From assembly GCF_013113835.1 (NCBI RefSeq), contig NZ_VTYQ01000004.1:62001-126000 (forward strand): DNA of 64,000 nucleotides, in the 5' to 3' direction. The translations under genes and the position numbers were made by a program. This document shows positions 25,102 to 34,348 of the stretch, piece by piece. The first letter of the stretch is position 1, and every line of letters begins with the position of its first letter. The notes under the pieces were generated by a model. That model was given only the letters and a program-made list of their open reading frames with translations. It was not told the origin of the DNA and made no database searches. This DNA is from Vibrio sp. RE88. GTDB taxonomy: Bacteria > Pseudomonadota > Gammaproteobacteria > Enterobacterales > Vibrionaceae.

Positions 25102-26406
25102 CTAAAGACATTTTTTCTTCACCTGAGTAATGCTTGGGTATAAGAAAACAAAGCGTCCAACGTAGAACAAAGTAAATGCCAGCCACAAACCGTGATTGCC
25201 CCAATATTGCACCGCAATAAATTGGGTCACTAAGAACACCATCATGGTTAGGAAGGTAGAGTTACGCACTGGTCGCGTCGTCCCTGTGCCAGTAAAGATG
25301 CCGTAAAACGTAAGACCAAAACCCGCAACCAATGGGAACACCAATAACCAAGGGTTCATATCTAAATACAGCTCAACAAGGTTTGGCAAGGTGGTAAACA
25401 ACGTCACCATTTGGTGTTTGAGCAAAACCAACAGCAAGGTCAATACAACAACGAACGCCGCTGTCCATTGCGTGTTTAGCTTAATCACGTTATCAAGCAA
25501 TCTCGGATTCTTCTGCCCTACCGCTTTACCTGCGAAGACGCTTGACGCATTCGCCACACCATCGAACATGTAGCTGACGATGAAGGTCACTTGCATCAAG
25601 ATTGCGTTCACCGCGAGCACATCGGAACCTAGCTGAGAGCCCACTCGCGCCATCATGTTGAAGAACACAAGCAGACACACAGTACGTAACAACAAATCCA
25701 TATTGGAAGACGCAATGACTTTGAGATCTTTACGCGTCATTTTCGCGGTTTGAATGTAATCAAACAACGAGAAGCGACAGGTCTTCAACACCAGCACCGC
25801 ACCAATAACAAACGTCGAGATTTGCGCGATAAGTGTTGCTATCGCAACGCCAGCAATGCCCATATCGAAGCACAATACGAATACGACATCCAGCACTATA
25901 TTAAGCACGTTGCCAAACACTTGCGTGAACAAAGTTTCTTTGGCTTTGGCTTGCCCCATCAACCAACCAATCACGGTGTAGTTCAGCAGTACAAACGGTG
26001 CACCAAAGATCATGATATCAAAGTAAATCTTAGCGTTTTCTGCCACGACTGCATTAGGGGAGATAATCAGTTCTGCACCCATCCAAATCACGGACTGTAA
26101 CGCAATAAAAATCAAGCCAAGGCAAAGCGAAAGCACGAAAGGACGGAATAAGCTGCTTGCCTGATCTTCTGGGTTGTTTTTACCTAACGCAATCGCACTT
26201 TGCCCAGTGGTACTGACACGGAAGAAGCCAAACAACCAATACAAGGTGTTCATGATGACCGTACCGACCGCTACACCACCAATCATCTCAGCGACACCGA
26301 GCCTACCAATCACGGCAGTATCCACCGCCCCCAACAAGGGCTGAGTTACAGTAGAAACGATGAAAGGAAATGCAATTTTAAAGTAGTCTTTATGGGTCAG
26401 AGCCAT
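25102..26406 (-). CDS. MATE-family efflux transporter
   Basis: The 434-residue inner-membrane exporter has about twelve helices in two similar halves. The N-terminal LTHKDYFKIAFPFIVSTV and QPLLGAVDTAVIGRLG segments are typical of the DinF/NorM-like MATE group. These exchange cations for drugs or metabolites. The gene lies 169 bases upstream of the ABC importer on the same strand in transcript order, with its own spacer, so it is probably a separate unit. A Fur-like element lies about 87-101 bases upstream of its start. Confidence 0.88.
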   Translation of the reverse strand: MALTHKDYFKIAFPFIVSTVTQPLLGAVDTAVIGRLGVAEMIGGVAVGTVIMNTLYWLFGFFRVSTTGQSAIALGKNNPEDQASSLFRPFVLSLCLGLIFIALQSVIWMGAELIISPNAVVAENAKIYFDIMIFGAPFVLLNYTVIGWLMGQAKAKETLFTQVFGNVLNIVLDVVFVLCFDMGIAGVAIATLIAQISTFVIGAVLVLKTCRFSLFDYIQTAKMTRKDLKVIASSNMDLLLRTVCLLVFFNMMARVGSQLGSDVLAVNAILMQVTFIVSYMFDGVANASSVFAGKAVGQKNPRLLDNVIKLNTQWTAAFVVVLTLLLVLLKHQMVTLFTTLPNLVELYLDMNPWLLVFPLVAGFGLTFYGIFTGTGTTRPVRNSTFLTMMVFLVTQFIAVQYWGNHGLWLAFTLFYVGRFVFLYPSITQVKKKCL

Positions 26407-26492
26407 CTTATTCTGCCGAGTTTTATATGAACAGTGTCAGGGTAGAGGAGGGAGATGATGTCCAAGATCAGGATGAGAGTCAAAGATTGTAT

Positions 26493-26507
26493 TGATTATC
26501 ATTACAG
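26493..26507 (-). promoter_or_regulatory. Fur-box-like element upstream of the MATE gene
   Basis: TGATTATCATTACAG fits the 7-1-7 Fur pattern TGATAATnATTATCA at most positions, with the best match in the left half. It is located where a promoter-proximal operator would be, 87-101 bases before the start at 26406. The match is partial and the call weak. Confidence 0.3.
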
Positions 26508-26533
26508 TAAATAACAAAACCCAAAAATATAAT

Positions 26534-26562
26534 AAGGCTAAGCATATTAAATGCTTAGCCTT
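26534..26562 (-). terminator. Terminator after the sulfatase operon
   Basis: A perfect 12-bp stem, AAGGCTAAGCAT with ATGCTTAGCCTT, has a 5-base ATTAA loop. It lies just beyond the stop at 26567 and is followed by T-rich sequence on the minus strand. Confidence 0.8.
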
Positions 26563-26566
26563 TTCG

Positions 26567-27778
26567 TTAATGTTGCTTGTATTGCTGTTTATGAATGGCG
26601 TTTTTCACTTCCTGCAATGTCATGTCTTGTTCAAGACATTGGGTAAGGAAAGCAAAGCTGGGTAACACGTGACGATAATAGGCTTGATAGTCCTGACAAA
26701 AATAGTTCAGGTTTGCATTGCCATTTGCTGTCGTCGCGATGCGATCTTTGGGGCATCCACCGTAGCATAGATGGAGGTAGGAACAGCTCGTACACTCTTT
26801 GGCAAGGCTGGTGTATTTATTGGAACCAAACTGTTTCTGCTTTTCTGACAATAGCATACTGGCAAAGGACTGATGCTCGATGTTGCCTAACTTGGTTTCT
26901 TTGTAGACAAAATGATCACACGAGTACACATCACCATTGTGCTCCAACGCGAGGTTCTGACCACATGTTTTGCTGAACACGCAGGTATTACTTTGGCCGT
27001 CGACCAGTATCCCCAACGTTGTCTCAAAAATATTAATGAACACGTGACCGATGTCGTCGCGGAACCATTCATCAAATATGGCGTTGAGGAAGCTAGCGTA
27101 TTGGCCGGGCTTGAGTGACCATGCCATCAGTTCTGGGGCAGACGAAGGCGATATGATCATCTCCGACTGGTTGTAAAACTGATCTGTCTCTTCAACCAAA
27201 GGGATGAACTGAAAGTAGCTGATCCCTAATTGTTTTAGGTGGTGATAAAGGGCGAGAGGCTGCGTGACGTTTGCTTGACTGATAACAATAAGCGCATTGA
27301 ACTCAACGTCATGTTTTTGCAGCAATTTAATTGCTGTTGTTACTTGTTTGTGTGTACCCCGTTTAGCCCGGTTTTTCCGAAACTTATTGTGCTGTTGCTC
27401 TGTTCCGTCAATGGATATTCCGACCAGGAAGCCTTCTTGGGCAAAAAATTGGCACCATTCATCATTAAGCAAAATACCGTTGGTTTGAAAGTGGTTGATG
27501 CAGGGTTTCCCTTTGGCGTACTGCTTTTGCAACCTTACAGCCGTGCGATAGAACTCTACCCCAAGTAAAGTCGCTTCTCCTCCATGCCAGGTGAAGCTGT
27601 AATAGGTTGCATTCGAGCCTTGTGTTTCGATACTGCGCTGGATGAATAGATCAAGCATTGATTCACTCATCGTACTTTCGCTTTTGTCATAGAGCGCAGA
27701 TTTACCTAGGTAATAACAGTAATCGCAATCGAGGTTACAACGAGACCCAGAAGGCTTAGCGATAACATCAATCATCAT
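26567..27778 (-). CDS. Anaerobic sulfatase-maturating radical SAM enzyme (anSME)
   Basis: This enzyme converts an active-site Ser or Cys of a sulfatase to formylglycine. The N-terminal radical-SAM motif CNLDCDYCYY supplies the CxxxCxxC triad for the first 4Fe-4S cluster. The C-terminal SPASM region has further Cys (CVFSKTCG, YSCDHF, ECTSCSYLHLCYGGC). I set the start at 27778 (ATG with GGGAGG upstream), which begins MMIDVIAKPSG and overlaps the sulfatase stop as ATGA. The 403-residue length is usual. Its coupling to a Ser-type sulfatase fits closely. Confidence 0.92.
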   Translation of the reverse strand: MMIDVIAKPSGSRCNLDCDYCYYLGKSALYDKSESTMSESMLDLFIQRSIETQGSNATYYSFTWHGGEATLLGVEFYRTAVRLQKQYAKGKPCINHFQTNGILLNDEWCQFFAQEGFLVGISIDGTEQQHNKFRKNRAKRGTHKQVTTAIKLLQKHDVEFNALIVISQANVTQPLALYHHLKQLGISYFQFIPLVEETDQFYNQSEMIISPSSAPELMAWSLKPGQYASFLNAIFDEWFRDDIGHVFINIFETTLGILVDGQSNTCVFSKTCGQNLALEHNGDVYSCDHFVYKETKLGNIEHQSFASMLLSEKQKQFGSNKYTSLAKECTSCSYLHLCYGGCPKDRIATTANGNANLNYFCQDYQAYYRHVLPSFAFLTQCLEQDMTLQEVKNAIHKQQYKQH

Positions 27779-29529
27779 GAATCCTCCCTGTGGGTGTTGG
27801 TATCTTTGGTGATCTGATAACGCTGAGCTTCGCTCTCTTTCCAACCGTAGCGAACGGCTTTATACGTTATATGGCGTGTTCCCGGTGGGACTTCAAAAGT
27901 GCCTGTGTAGAGTTGCCAGTCTCCGTTATCGAGTTGGTAACCGATGGAAGCTCCGCTGGTTATGTTCGAAATGCTGAATCGGTTGGTGAGAGAATCAAAA
28001 TTTGCGTAAGGTGCTTGCGTGGTCGATTGCTGATTATGTTGATTGTTGGCAGCTTGAGCGAGCTTTTCTTCGGGAATCAGACTCAAATCTGCGTAGTGAG
28101 ATTGCCACTCGGCGAGAGCGAGCCTGAACCTTTCTAACTCATCCTGATAAGCAGGATTGTCGGCAAGGTTGTGTAACTGCTGCGGATCACTCACTGTATC
28201 GTAAAGTTCTTCTTCTGGTTTGGCGGCAAATATCTGAGCTTGCTCCCGAGTCAGCGTCTGATCATCTCTGCCTTCTAATAGGGATTGAACGGCGCCCTGC
28301 GATAAGCTGAAAAGTGAATCAAAGTCTTCCGGTGCTTGATTGTAATTCCTGATATAGCGGAATCGCTCATCTCTTACCGTGCGTCCGCGATAGACAACTG
28401 CCCCCATTCTGTCTCGAACGGAATACGCGTATTGGCGAGGTGTGGAATCGTCTGCTGATAGATCGTTTCCGTGCATGTAGTCCGGTATTTCAGCCCCTGC
28501 GAAGCCCAGAAGGGTAGGTGCGAGATCCTCAAATGACACCAGTCGTTGATCTGCTTGACCTGGTTGTTTCCAGCCTGATGGTTGGTATTGTTCCGGCACG
28601 TAGGCAATAAACGGAACCTGAAGCCCTGTGTCATAAAGAGTTCGTTTGTGTCGAGGTAAACCATCTCCGTGATCAGAGGTGATGATCACAATGGTGTTGT
28701 CCCAGAGATTGTCTTTCTTTAATGCTGCGAACAGTTTGCCAATTTGGCGATCAAGGATCTGAATATTGTCGTAGTGTCTGGCGATATCACGACGTACTTC
28801 TGGCGTATCGGGCAAAAAGTCAGGCACCGTTACGTCTTTTACGTTGGTTCTTTCAATCTGGTAAAGCTGTCTCAACTCATCCCATTTTTCGATATAAGAC
28901 TGCATAGATTGGTGGGCGGTATCGGCAAAGTAGACAGAGGACTCGTGGGTGATCTGTGGGTTGTAGCGCAGATAAAAATTTTTGCCCTGTAGGTCAAACT
29001 CTCTCCATGGAAAGGGGATGTTCTGGTCAGTCAGGTCAGAGTATTTGCCCTGCTGATCCCAGATAGTAAATGGACCGGGATCAGCGAGGCCATTGGTAAA
29101 CTGATAGTCTGTTTTGGTGTCGTTATACGTAAAGTAGTTATTGCGGCGTAATATTTCCGGATAAGCTTTGATGTGCTCTGGTGGCACACCCACATAGGGT
29201 TTTTCTTTGAATTGAACAGTGCGCATATGCTGAAGGCCTATTGAATTAGGGAACCTTCCAGTAATGACTCCCGCTCGGCTAGGGGCTGAAATGGGTGCCA
29301 TGGCATACGCATTGTCAAACCGGACAGCTTGATCGGCGAAGGCGTCAATGTTTGGTGTGTTGGCGACCTTATCACCATAAGCTCCAAACCTTGGGCTGAG
29401 GTCTTCAGCCATAATAACGACAATATTGGGGCGTTTGCTCACTATCTGATTGGTATAGTCTTGAGCGAAAGACGGGGTCGCACCTAGAGTAGTCAATGAG
29501 ATCAATGTTGCTAACTGAGTCAGTTTCAT
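27775..29529 (-). CDS. Periplasmic Ser-type sulfatase (heparan N-sulfatase-like)
   Basis: This enzyme hydrolyses sulfate esters or sulfamates after maturation by the next gene. Residues 1-22 are a signal peptide (cleavage after SFA). The modification site is ISAPSRAGVITGR with Ser81 as the formylglycine precursor, a type that requires anSME. The metal and active-site segments IMAEDLSPRFGAYGD (about 39-53) and TSDHGDGLPRHKRTLYD resemble the heparan N-sulfatase branch. After about residue 510 a small beta domain like the chitobiase C-terminal domain follows. The substrate is probably a sulfated glycan. Confidence 0.88.
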   Translation of the reverse strand: MKLTQLATLISLTTLGATPSFAQDYTNQIVSKRPNIVVIMAEDLSPRFGAYGDKVANTPNIDAFADQAVRFDNAYAMAPISAPSRAGVITGRFPNSIGLQHMRTVQFKEKPYVGVPPEHIKAYPEILRRNNYFTYNDTKTDYQFTNGLADPGPFTIWDQQGKYSDLTDQNIPFPWREFDLQGKNFYLRYNPQITHESSVYFADTAHQSMQSYIEKWDELRQLYQIERTNVKDVTVPDFLPDTPEVRRDIARHYDNIQILDRQIGKLFAALKKDNLWDNTIVIITSDHGDGLPRHKRTLYDTGLQVPFIAYVPEQYQPSGWKQPGQADQRLVSFEDLAPTLLGFAGAEIPDYMHGNDLSADDSTPRQYAYSVRDRMGAVVYRGRTVRDERFRYIRNYNQAPEDFDSLFSLSQGAVQSLLEGRDDQTLTREQAQIFAAKPEEELYDTVSDPQQLHNLADNPAYQDELERFRLALAEWQSHYADLSLIPEEKLAQAANNQHNQQSTTQAPYANFDSLTNRFSISNITSGASIGYQLDNGDWQLYTGTFEVPPGTRHITYKAVRYGWKESEAQRYQITKDTNTHREDS

Positions 29530-29753
29530 CGTTTAAGCATCCTTTCACTGGCGGTAGGACAATTTACGCTATGTCATTTTGTATGAACCGAATGTGAACG
29601 AAATGTTAATCAGAGTGCTTTGAGAATGAATCAGGAACTAGCAGAATGGATAAAGAGAACGGCTTTTTGAGTCCTAAGTTAATTAAAGTTAAGTGATACG
29701 GGCTTTAATGGTCATGTAAGCCGTTAGAAAAGCCCGTTACATTCCGTTACTAA

Positions 29754-30767
29754 CTAGCCTTTCATCACTTCCATCACTGTGTGTCCCGTGGCGAGTTTTG
29801 CACTGCGGGCGACGCGTAGATTTGATTTGGCGAGTAGCTTTTCCATATCGCTTAAGCTGCGTTGATGGGTGCCATCTTCGCAGATAACCGATTGGAAGAG
29901 GGCGTTGAACAGCAGTCGTGGAGAGCGCTCACCGTCTTCAACGAGAGGTTCAATCACCAGCAGGCGATTGTCTTCTAGCGATCGAGCAACCGTGTCGAGT
30001 ATGTCTTTACAAGACTGTGTATTCCAGTTGTGCAGGACGTTTTTCAGCAGATAAATATCGTAGCCGGAGGGGATAGAATCGAAGAAATCGCCGCAGCAGA
30101 CCTCAACTCTGTCGTGAATGTCGCTGGGCAAGTACTGCCAACTTTGCTCGCACACTTCTTCTCGGTCAAAGATACACCCAGACAGATGTTCGTAGCGATG
30201 GAGTAACTCTGCGGTAATTACGCCGCTTCCGCCGCCAATGTCCATCAAGCTACCTGCAAAACTGAACATATCTGGAAAAACTCTGGCGAGCTCTGCGCCC
30301 ACTGGTCTTGAAAAGTCACGCATAGCAAGATCATACACGGAGGAACGAGAAGGTGTGGATTCCAAATACTGGTAAAGCGTCTGATCATAGATGTGTTTGA
30401 ATCCGGAGTCTCCAGTTTTACAGGTATGGAGTAGTCCCTCATAGCCGCGATAATACTCTTCGCCGAACAGTCGGCAGAAATGTCGCATAGACTGAGGGTG
30501 GTCAGAAAGAAGCAGCATGGAATGCGTGTTATTGCTGATCATTCGATCATCTTCGACATCAAAAAAACCAAACAGCTCGACGACCTTAAGCGTATTTAGC
30601 AGGACAGTCTTATCCGCATTACAAGCTAAAGCAAGTGCGTCGATGTCGAGCGAGCCCTCTTTTAATAAGTCGGCAAGCCCCAGTTCTGCGGCCACATTGA
30701 GTGCTTTGGCTGCCAGAGGCAGCATCATGATTTCAGATATCTTTTTAGTGGACTCTACATTACTCAT
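29754..30767 (-). CDS. SAM-dependent O-methyltransferase, Methyltransf_2 family
   Basis: The 337-residue cytoplasmic enzyme transfers methyl from SAM to a hydroxyl. An N-terminal winged-helix dimerisation domain (about 10-90) is followed by the SAM site LMDIGGGSGVITAELL (about 175) and the catalytic His in LLKNVLHNWN (about 247). This layout is typical of small-molecule methyltransferases in antibiotic pathways. It is divergent from the NRPS-PKS operon across a 463-base AT-rich spacer and probably tailors that product. It could also be a separate gene. Confidence 0.82.
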   Translation of the reverse strand: MSNVESTKKISEIMMLPLAAKALNVAAELGLADLLKEGSLDIDALALACNADKTVLLNTLKVVELFGFFDVEDDRMISNNTHSMLLLSDHPQSMRHFCRLFGEEYYRGYEGLLHTCKTGDSGFKHIYDQTLYQYLESTPSRSSVYDLAMRDFSRPVGAELARVFPDMFSFAGSLMDIGGGSGVITAELLHRYEHLSGCIFDREEVCEQSWQYLPSDIHDRVEVCCGDFFDSIPSGYDIYLLKNVLHNWNTQSCKDILDTVARSLEDNRLLVIEPLVEDGERSPRLLFNALFQSVICEDGTHQRSLSDMEKLLAKSNLRVARSAKLATGHTVMEVMKG

Positions 30768-31230
30768 AAAACGACCTCATTAAACCGTTATTTATTGCGT
30801 ATTTAGCAAGCTAGCTTTGAAAACTTAATATTTAATTAAGATTGAATGAGTACAGAATATTATTGTCGGTGTAGGTTACTAATGAAGGTTTTATCATTAT
30901 TACCTGATGATTGTATTTGAGTTGTTTCTTCATTTATGAAAAGAGAATAAATTTAATTCTAAAGTGTTTTTTATGTCTGTTTATAGTCAATTTAAAGTTA
31001 GTTTATAATTGATAATATTGAATTTAAAGTAAGTTATATCTCCATAAGTGGTTGTTATTTGGTTTTTATTTCCTCCCTATCTCTGCCTTAAAAACTTTGA
31101 TGCTTAAAACCAATTTGTTTCCTTAATTAAATCCTAAGTTTTCATGTCTAACTTTTATTTGTAGACACCGGTCAGCAAGAAAATATTCTCGCATGACTTC
31201 AGGAATACCTTAACCAGCGAGGTAAATATT
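30768..31230. other. AT-rich divergent promoter region of the NRPS-PKS cluster
   Basis: This 463-base spacer between the methyltransferase and the first NRPS gene is far more AT-rich than the genes beside it and carries no supported gene. It must contain the promoters for both directions. Runs such as TTTAATTAAG and long T/A stretches suggest binding of H-NS-type silencers, as is common for acquired clusters. No specific operator is identified. The GAGG before the GTG at 31231 is the likely ribosome site. Confidence 0.6.
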
Positions 31231-34200
31231 GTGAAAAATAACAATCCTGTATTTGAAACTATTTCAATGCAATCGTCGATTTCCCCTGAGGCAATAGCGG
31301 TTATCTACAAAGACAAGTCGCTGACCTATTCTGAGCTTGAGCTGCAATCAAACCAATTAGCGAGCTACTTAGTTACTCAATATCCTGATGGCAATAAAGG
31401 CAAAGTGGCGGTTTACCTTGAACCTAGCCTGATGTTGCCAGTGGTGATACTGGGGGTAATGAAAGCTGGGTTCAGTTATGTGCCTCTCTCTTCGTTCCAG
31501 CCGACAAAACGCATTCAGCAAATTTTGGATGATTCCGGTGCATTCCTCATCATCACTGATGAGCTACTGAGCAAGAAGCCGAGCATGGCTGAGTGCGATA
31601 CAGAGAAGCTGAATGTTGCAGCGCTTGATCTAGCTGGCACTCTACACTGCCAATCATTGCCGAAGGTAAGCCATTCTGATTTGGCTTATACCCTTTACAC
31701 ATCAGGCTCGACGGGTGTGCCAAAAGGGGTAGAAGTTGAACATGGTAGCATGGCGTATTATCTCGATTGGTTTAATCACGATTTATGGCCTGAAACTCAG
31801 GCAACCCTACCGCTCACCTCCTCTCTAAGCTTTGCGGCTGCGGTGACTCAATTGTTTGCTCCATTGTTACGTGGCGACACTCTTCATATTCTTCCTGAAG
31901 GTACTTTGAATAACCCGCAACGACTCTTTGATTGGTATCAGAACCGAACTAACACGGCGATCTACTGTGTCCCTACAATATGGAATGAATTACTGAATTA
32001 CCGTTGTTCTGTCGATAGCGCGCTATCTCTCCCTGAAACCGTTTTTCTATCCGGAGAACCTATCGGTGAAGACATTAAGCAACGTACGTTCGACAGCATC
32101 GAGAATGTGCGTTTGTTTAACCTATATGGCCCGACTGAAACCGTTGCAAACTGTGCGTTTACTGAATTAGAGCCAGACCAGCCCGTGACTATAGGCAAAG
32201 CGTTGGCAGGAAGTGAGTTGTTTCTACTCGATGAAAAGGGCGCATTAGTGACAGACGGCAGCGTGGGTGAAATCTGTATATGCGGCCCGGGCGTGGCTCG
32301 CGGATACAGTCATCGACCTGAATTGAGCGCAGAGCGTTTCTTCTCTCATCGCGGCCACAGCGCGCATCGCACCGGAGATTTAGGTCAGTTCAACGCAAAC
32401 GGAGATATGGTGTGCCTTGGCCGCAAAGATCGTCAGGTGAAAATTCACGGAGTGCGAGTTGAGTTGGGCGAAATAGAAGCCAATCTTCGTCAGCATAGTG
32501 AAGTAGCCGACGCTGCGGTGAAAATGGTCAATGGTGGGCTGGTGGCTTACTTGCTGACGGACAAAAAACCAAGTGCTTGGGATCTACGTGCTTTCCTTAG
32601 CGAGCGCTGCCCGAGCGCGATGATGCCCGCTCAATTTGTTTACCTTGAAAGCTTTCCAAAACTACCGAATGGAAAACTCGATAGCGCTCGTCTACCCGAG
32701 CCAGCGCCAGTAAGGCCAGAACTGAATTATGATTGCAACGTACCCGCTAACGACCTTGAACGGGACCTTGTGGACATCTGGCAAGAAGTGCTCGGTTTTA
32801 GTGGCCTAGGGGTTGATGATGACTTCTTTGACTTAGGCGGGAACTCCTTGCAGGCAATGCGTGCCAGAACCCTGATTCGACGCCGCCTCTACAGCGAGAT
32901 AGATTTCAAGCTCTTTTTCAGCAATGCGACGCCGCGTAAATTGGCTGCGGTCGTACCTTATTACCTAGCGGATGACTTGGATGACGCGATATCCACTCCA
33001 AATGAGAAGAATCAAGAAGCGCAATTCGAACCGCTCACATCGCAACAGGCTTACTTCCTGACGTTAGAACAAACCAGCGCTAACCCGAAAGCCTACCAGC
33101 CTGCGTTTTGTATTTACCTTGAAGGAAAAGCAAGTTCGGAGAGCGTGGAATGGTGCCTCAATCGGGTGTTGGCCAGCAACCCAATCCTGACTACTCAATT
33201 CGATCTCGATAACTTTACCGCTAAAGAAGGTGGCTATGGTGCAGGTAAAGTAGAGATTCCGCACCGTAAGGTTGAGCATGTGTCGGGCAAACTCAGTGAA
33301 ATGTCGCATTGTGATTTGTTGGATATGGCAGACATGCCGGATATCGACATCGACAGAGAGCCACCGATTCGCCTGGCGTTATTGAGCAATAGTGACGATG
33401 AGCATGTGATCGTTGTTCGTGTCCACCACGCTGTGTTTGACCATGATTCCATTGGCATATTCTTTGAGCAATTTGTTCAGGCTTACCGCGCTTATATGGC
33501 AGGAGATTATGGTTTTGCCCAGCATCACCAACACCACTTGAGCTTGAAACAGCATCGCGGTGCGATGGTGGATGAAGAAAGCCAGATGCAATTTTGGTTG
33601 TCGACATTGAATCGCTATCTGACAAAAGGTGCGGACAGTTCGTTGTACCCAAAAGCGGATTACCCGTCACCACAAGGCTACGCTGTAGAACTTTCCCAGC
33701 CTTTCAGCCAAGCGATAAAAGACTTTGCCCACGCACACAATACAACGGCGTATGTCGTGTTACTCACGCTGTTTAATCTCGTGTTAAACCACGAAACTCG
33801 TTATCACAGCATAACGATTGGCTTGCCTGTCTCCAATCGAGCCCTTTGTCAGCACGATGGTCAGCTCGGCTGTTTCGTCAACATGGTCACCTACCACGAA
33901 CAGGTTGATCAGGTTGATAGCGTTGTGAGTTTGATTGAAGCCAGCAGCAAAGCGATCTACTCGTTGATAGAAAATCAGTCCGTGTCCTACCTAGAACTTG
34001 CTGATGAAATGCGAAGCAAAGGCTGGCTCGAGAAACTGCGTTTCCCTGTCACGTTTAATTATCTGTCTGCGATGCCGGAAGCTACAGAGGTGCAAGGCTG
34101 CCGCATGAAAGTTCAACACATCGCTGAGCAATCCGCTCGATGCGATTTGACTCTAACTGTCGATGACGGCGAGCAGTTGACCCTCAATTTCGATTATGAA

Positions 34201-34281
34201 AGTACGGCGTTTACCAAACAGCAGATCACCTTGCTGGCAGAACAATACTTGGCTCTGATTTCAGACACATTATCTCTGTAA
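31231..34281 (+). CDS. NRPS, A-PCP-C (starter loading and first condensation)
   Basis: This 1016-residue protein loads the starter unit and joins it to the next one. The A domain (about 1-490) has TLYTSGSTGVPKG, NLYGPTETV, TGDLGQF and the PNGKLD Lys. Its pocket, aligned by eye to GrsA, reads A-A-T-Y-F-S-L-A-N-K. The first position is Ala where alpha-amino-acid enzymes have Asp, so the substrate is probably a carboxylic, hydroxy or beta-amino acid. The PCP has DLGGNSLQA (about 534). The C domain (about 595-1010) has HHAVFDHDS, with His where the HHxxxDG motif has Gly. The GTG start has GAGG upstream. Confidence 0.9.
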   Translation: MKNNNPVFETISMQSSISPEAIAVIYKDKSLTYSELELQSNQLASYLVTQYPDGNKGKVAVYLEPSLMLPVVILGVMKAGFSYVPLSSFQPTKRIQQILDDSGAFLIITDELLSKKPSMAECDTEKLNVAALDLAGTLHCQSLPKVSHSDLAYTLYTSGSTGVPKGVEVEHGSMAYYLDWFNHDLWPETQATLPLTSSLSFAAAVTQLFAPLLRGDTLHILPEGTLNNPQRLFDWYQNRTNTAIYCVPTIWNELLNYRCSVDSALSLPETVFLSGEPIGEDIKQRTFDSIENVRLFNLYGPTETVANCAFTELEPDQPVTIGKALAGSELFLLDEKGALVTDGSVGEICICGPGVARGYSHRPELSAERFFSHRGHSAHRTGDLGQFNANGDMVCLGRKDRQVKIHGVRVELGEIEANLRQHSEVADAAVKMVNGGLVAYLLTDKKPSAWDLRAFLSERCPSAMMPAQFVYLESFPKLPNGKLDSARLPEPAPVRPELNYDCNVPANDLERDLVDIWQEVLGFSGLGVDDDFFDLGGNSLQAMRARTLIRRRLYSEIDFKLFFSNATPRKLAAVVPYYLADDLDDAISTPNEKNQEAQFEPLTSQQAYFLTLEQTSANPKAYQPAFCIYLEGKASSESVEWCLNRVLASNPILTTQFDLDNFTAKEGGYGAGKVEIPHRKVEHVSGKLSEMSHCDLLDMADMPDIDIDREPPIRLALLSNSDDEHVIVVRVHHAVFDHDSIGIFFEQFVQAYRAYMAGDYGFAQHHQHHLSLKQHRGAMVDEESQMQFWLSTLNRYLTKGADSSLYPKADYPSPQGYAVELSQPFSQAIKDFAHAHNTTAYVVLLTLFNLVLNHETRYHSITIGLPVSNRALCQHDGQLGCFVNMVTYHEQVDQVDSVVSLIEASSKAIYSLIENQSVSYLELADEMRSKGWLEKLRFPVTFNYLSAMPEATEVQGCRMKVQHIAEQSARCDLTLTVDDGEQLTLNFDYESTAFTKQQITLLAEQYLALISDTLSL

Positions 34282-34291
34282 TGCGGAGTGT

Positions 34292-34314
34292 CTCCGGCTC
34301 GCAGGGAGCCGGAG
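34292..34314 (+). other. GC-rich hairpin between NRPS genes
   Basis: CTCCGGCTC and GAGCCGGAG form a perfect 9-bp stem with a 5-base loop in the 58-base gap after the first NRPS gene. No T tract follows. It may protect or tune the polycistronic mRNA rather than end it. Confidence 0.6.
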
Positions 34315-34348
34315 ATGAATAACGATTAAATATGGGGAGATGAATACA

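Noticed and set aside
29698..29737. Terminator of the methyltransferase gene
   Set aside because: A 9-bp stem exists but its loop is 22 bases and no T tract follows; too weak to list.
26567..31230. Sulfatase and maturase as tailoring genes of the NRPS cluster
   Set aside because: The sulfatase has a signal peptide and a glycan-type active site, and its operon has its own terminator. Proximity alone does not link it to the pathway.
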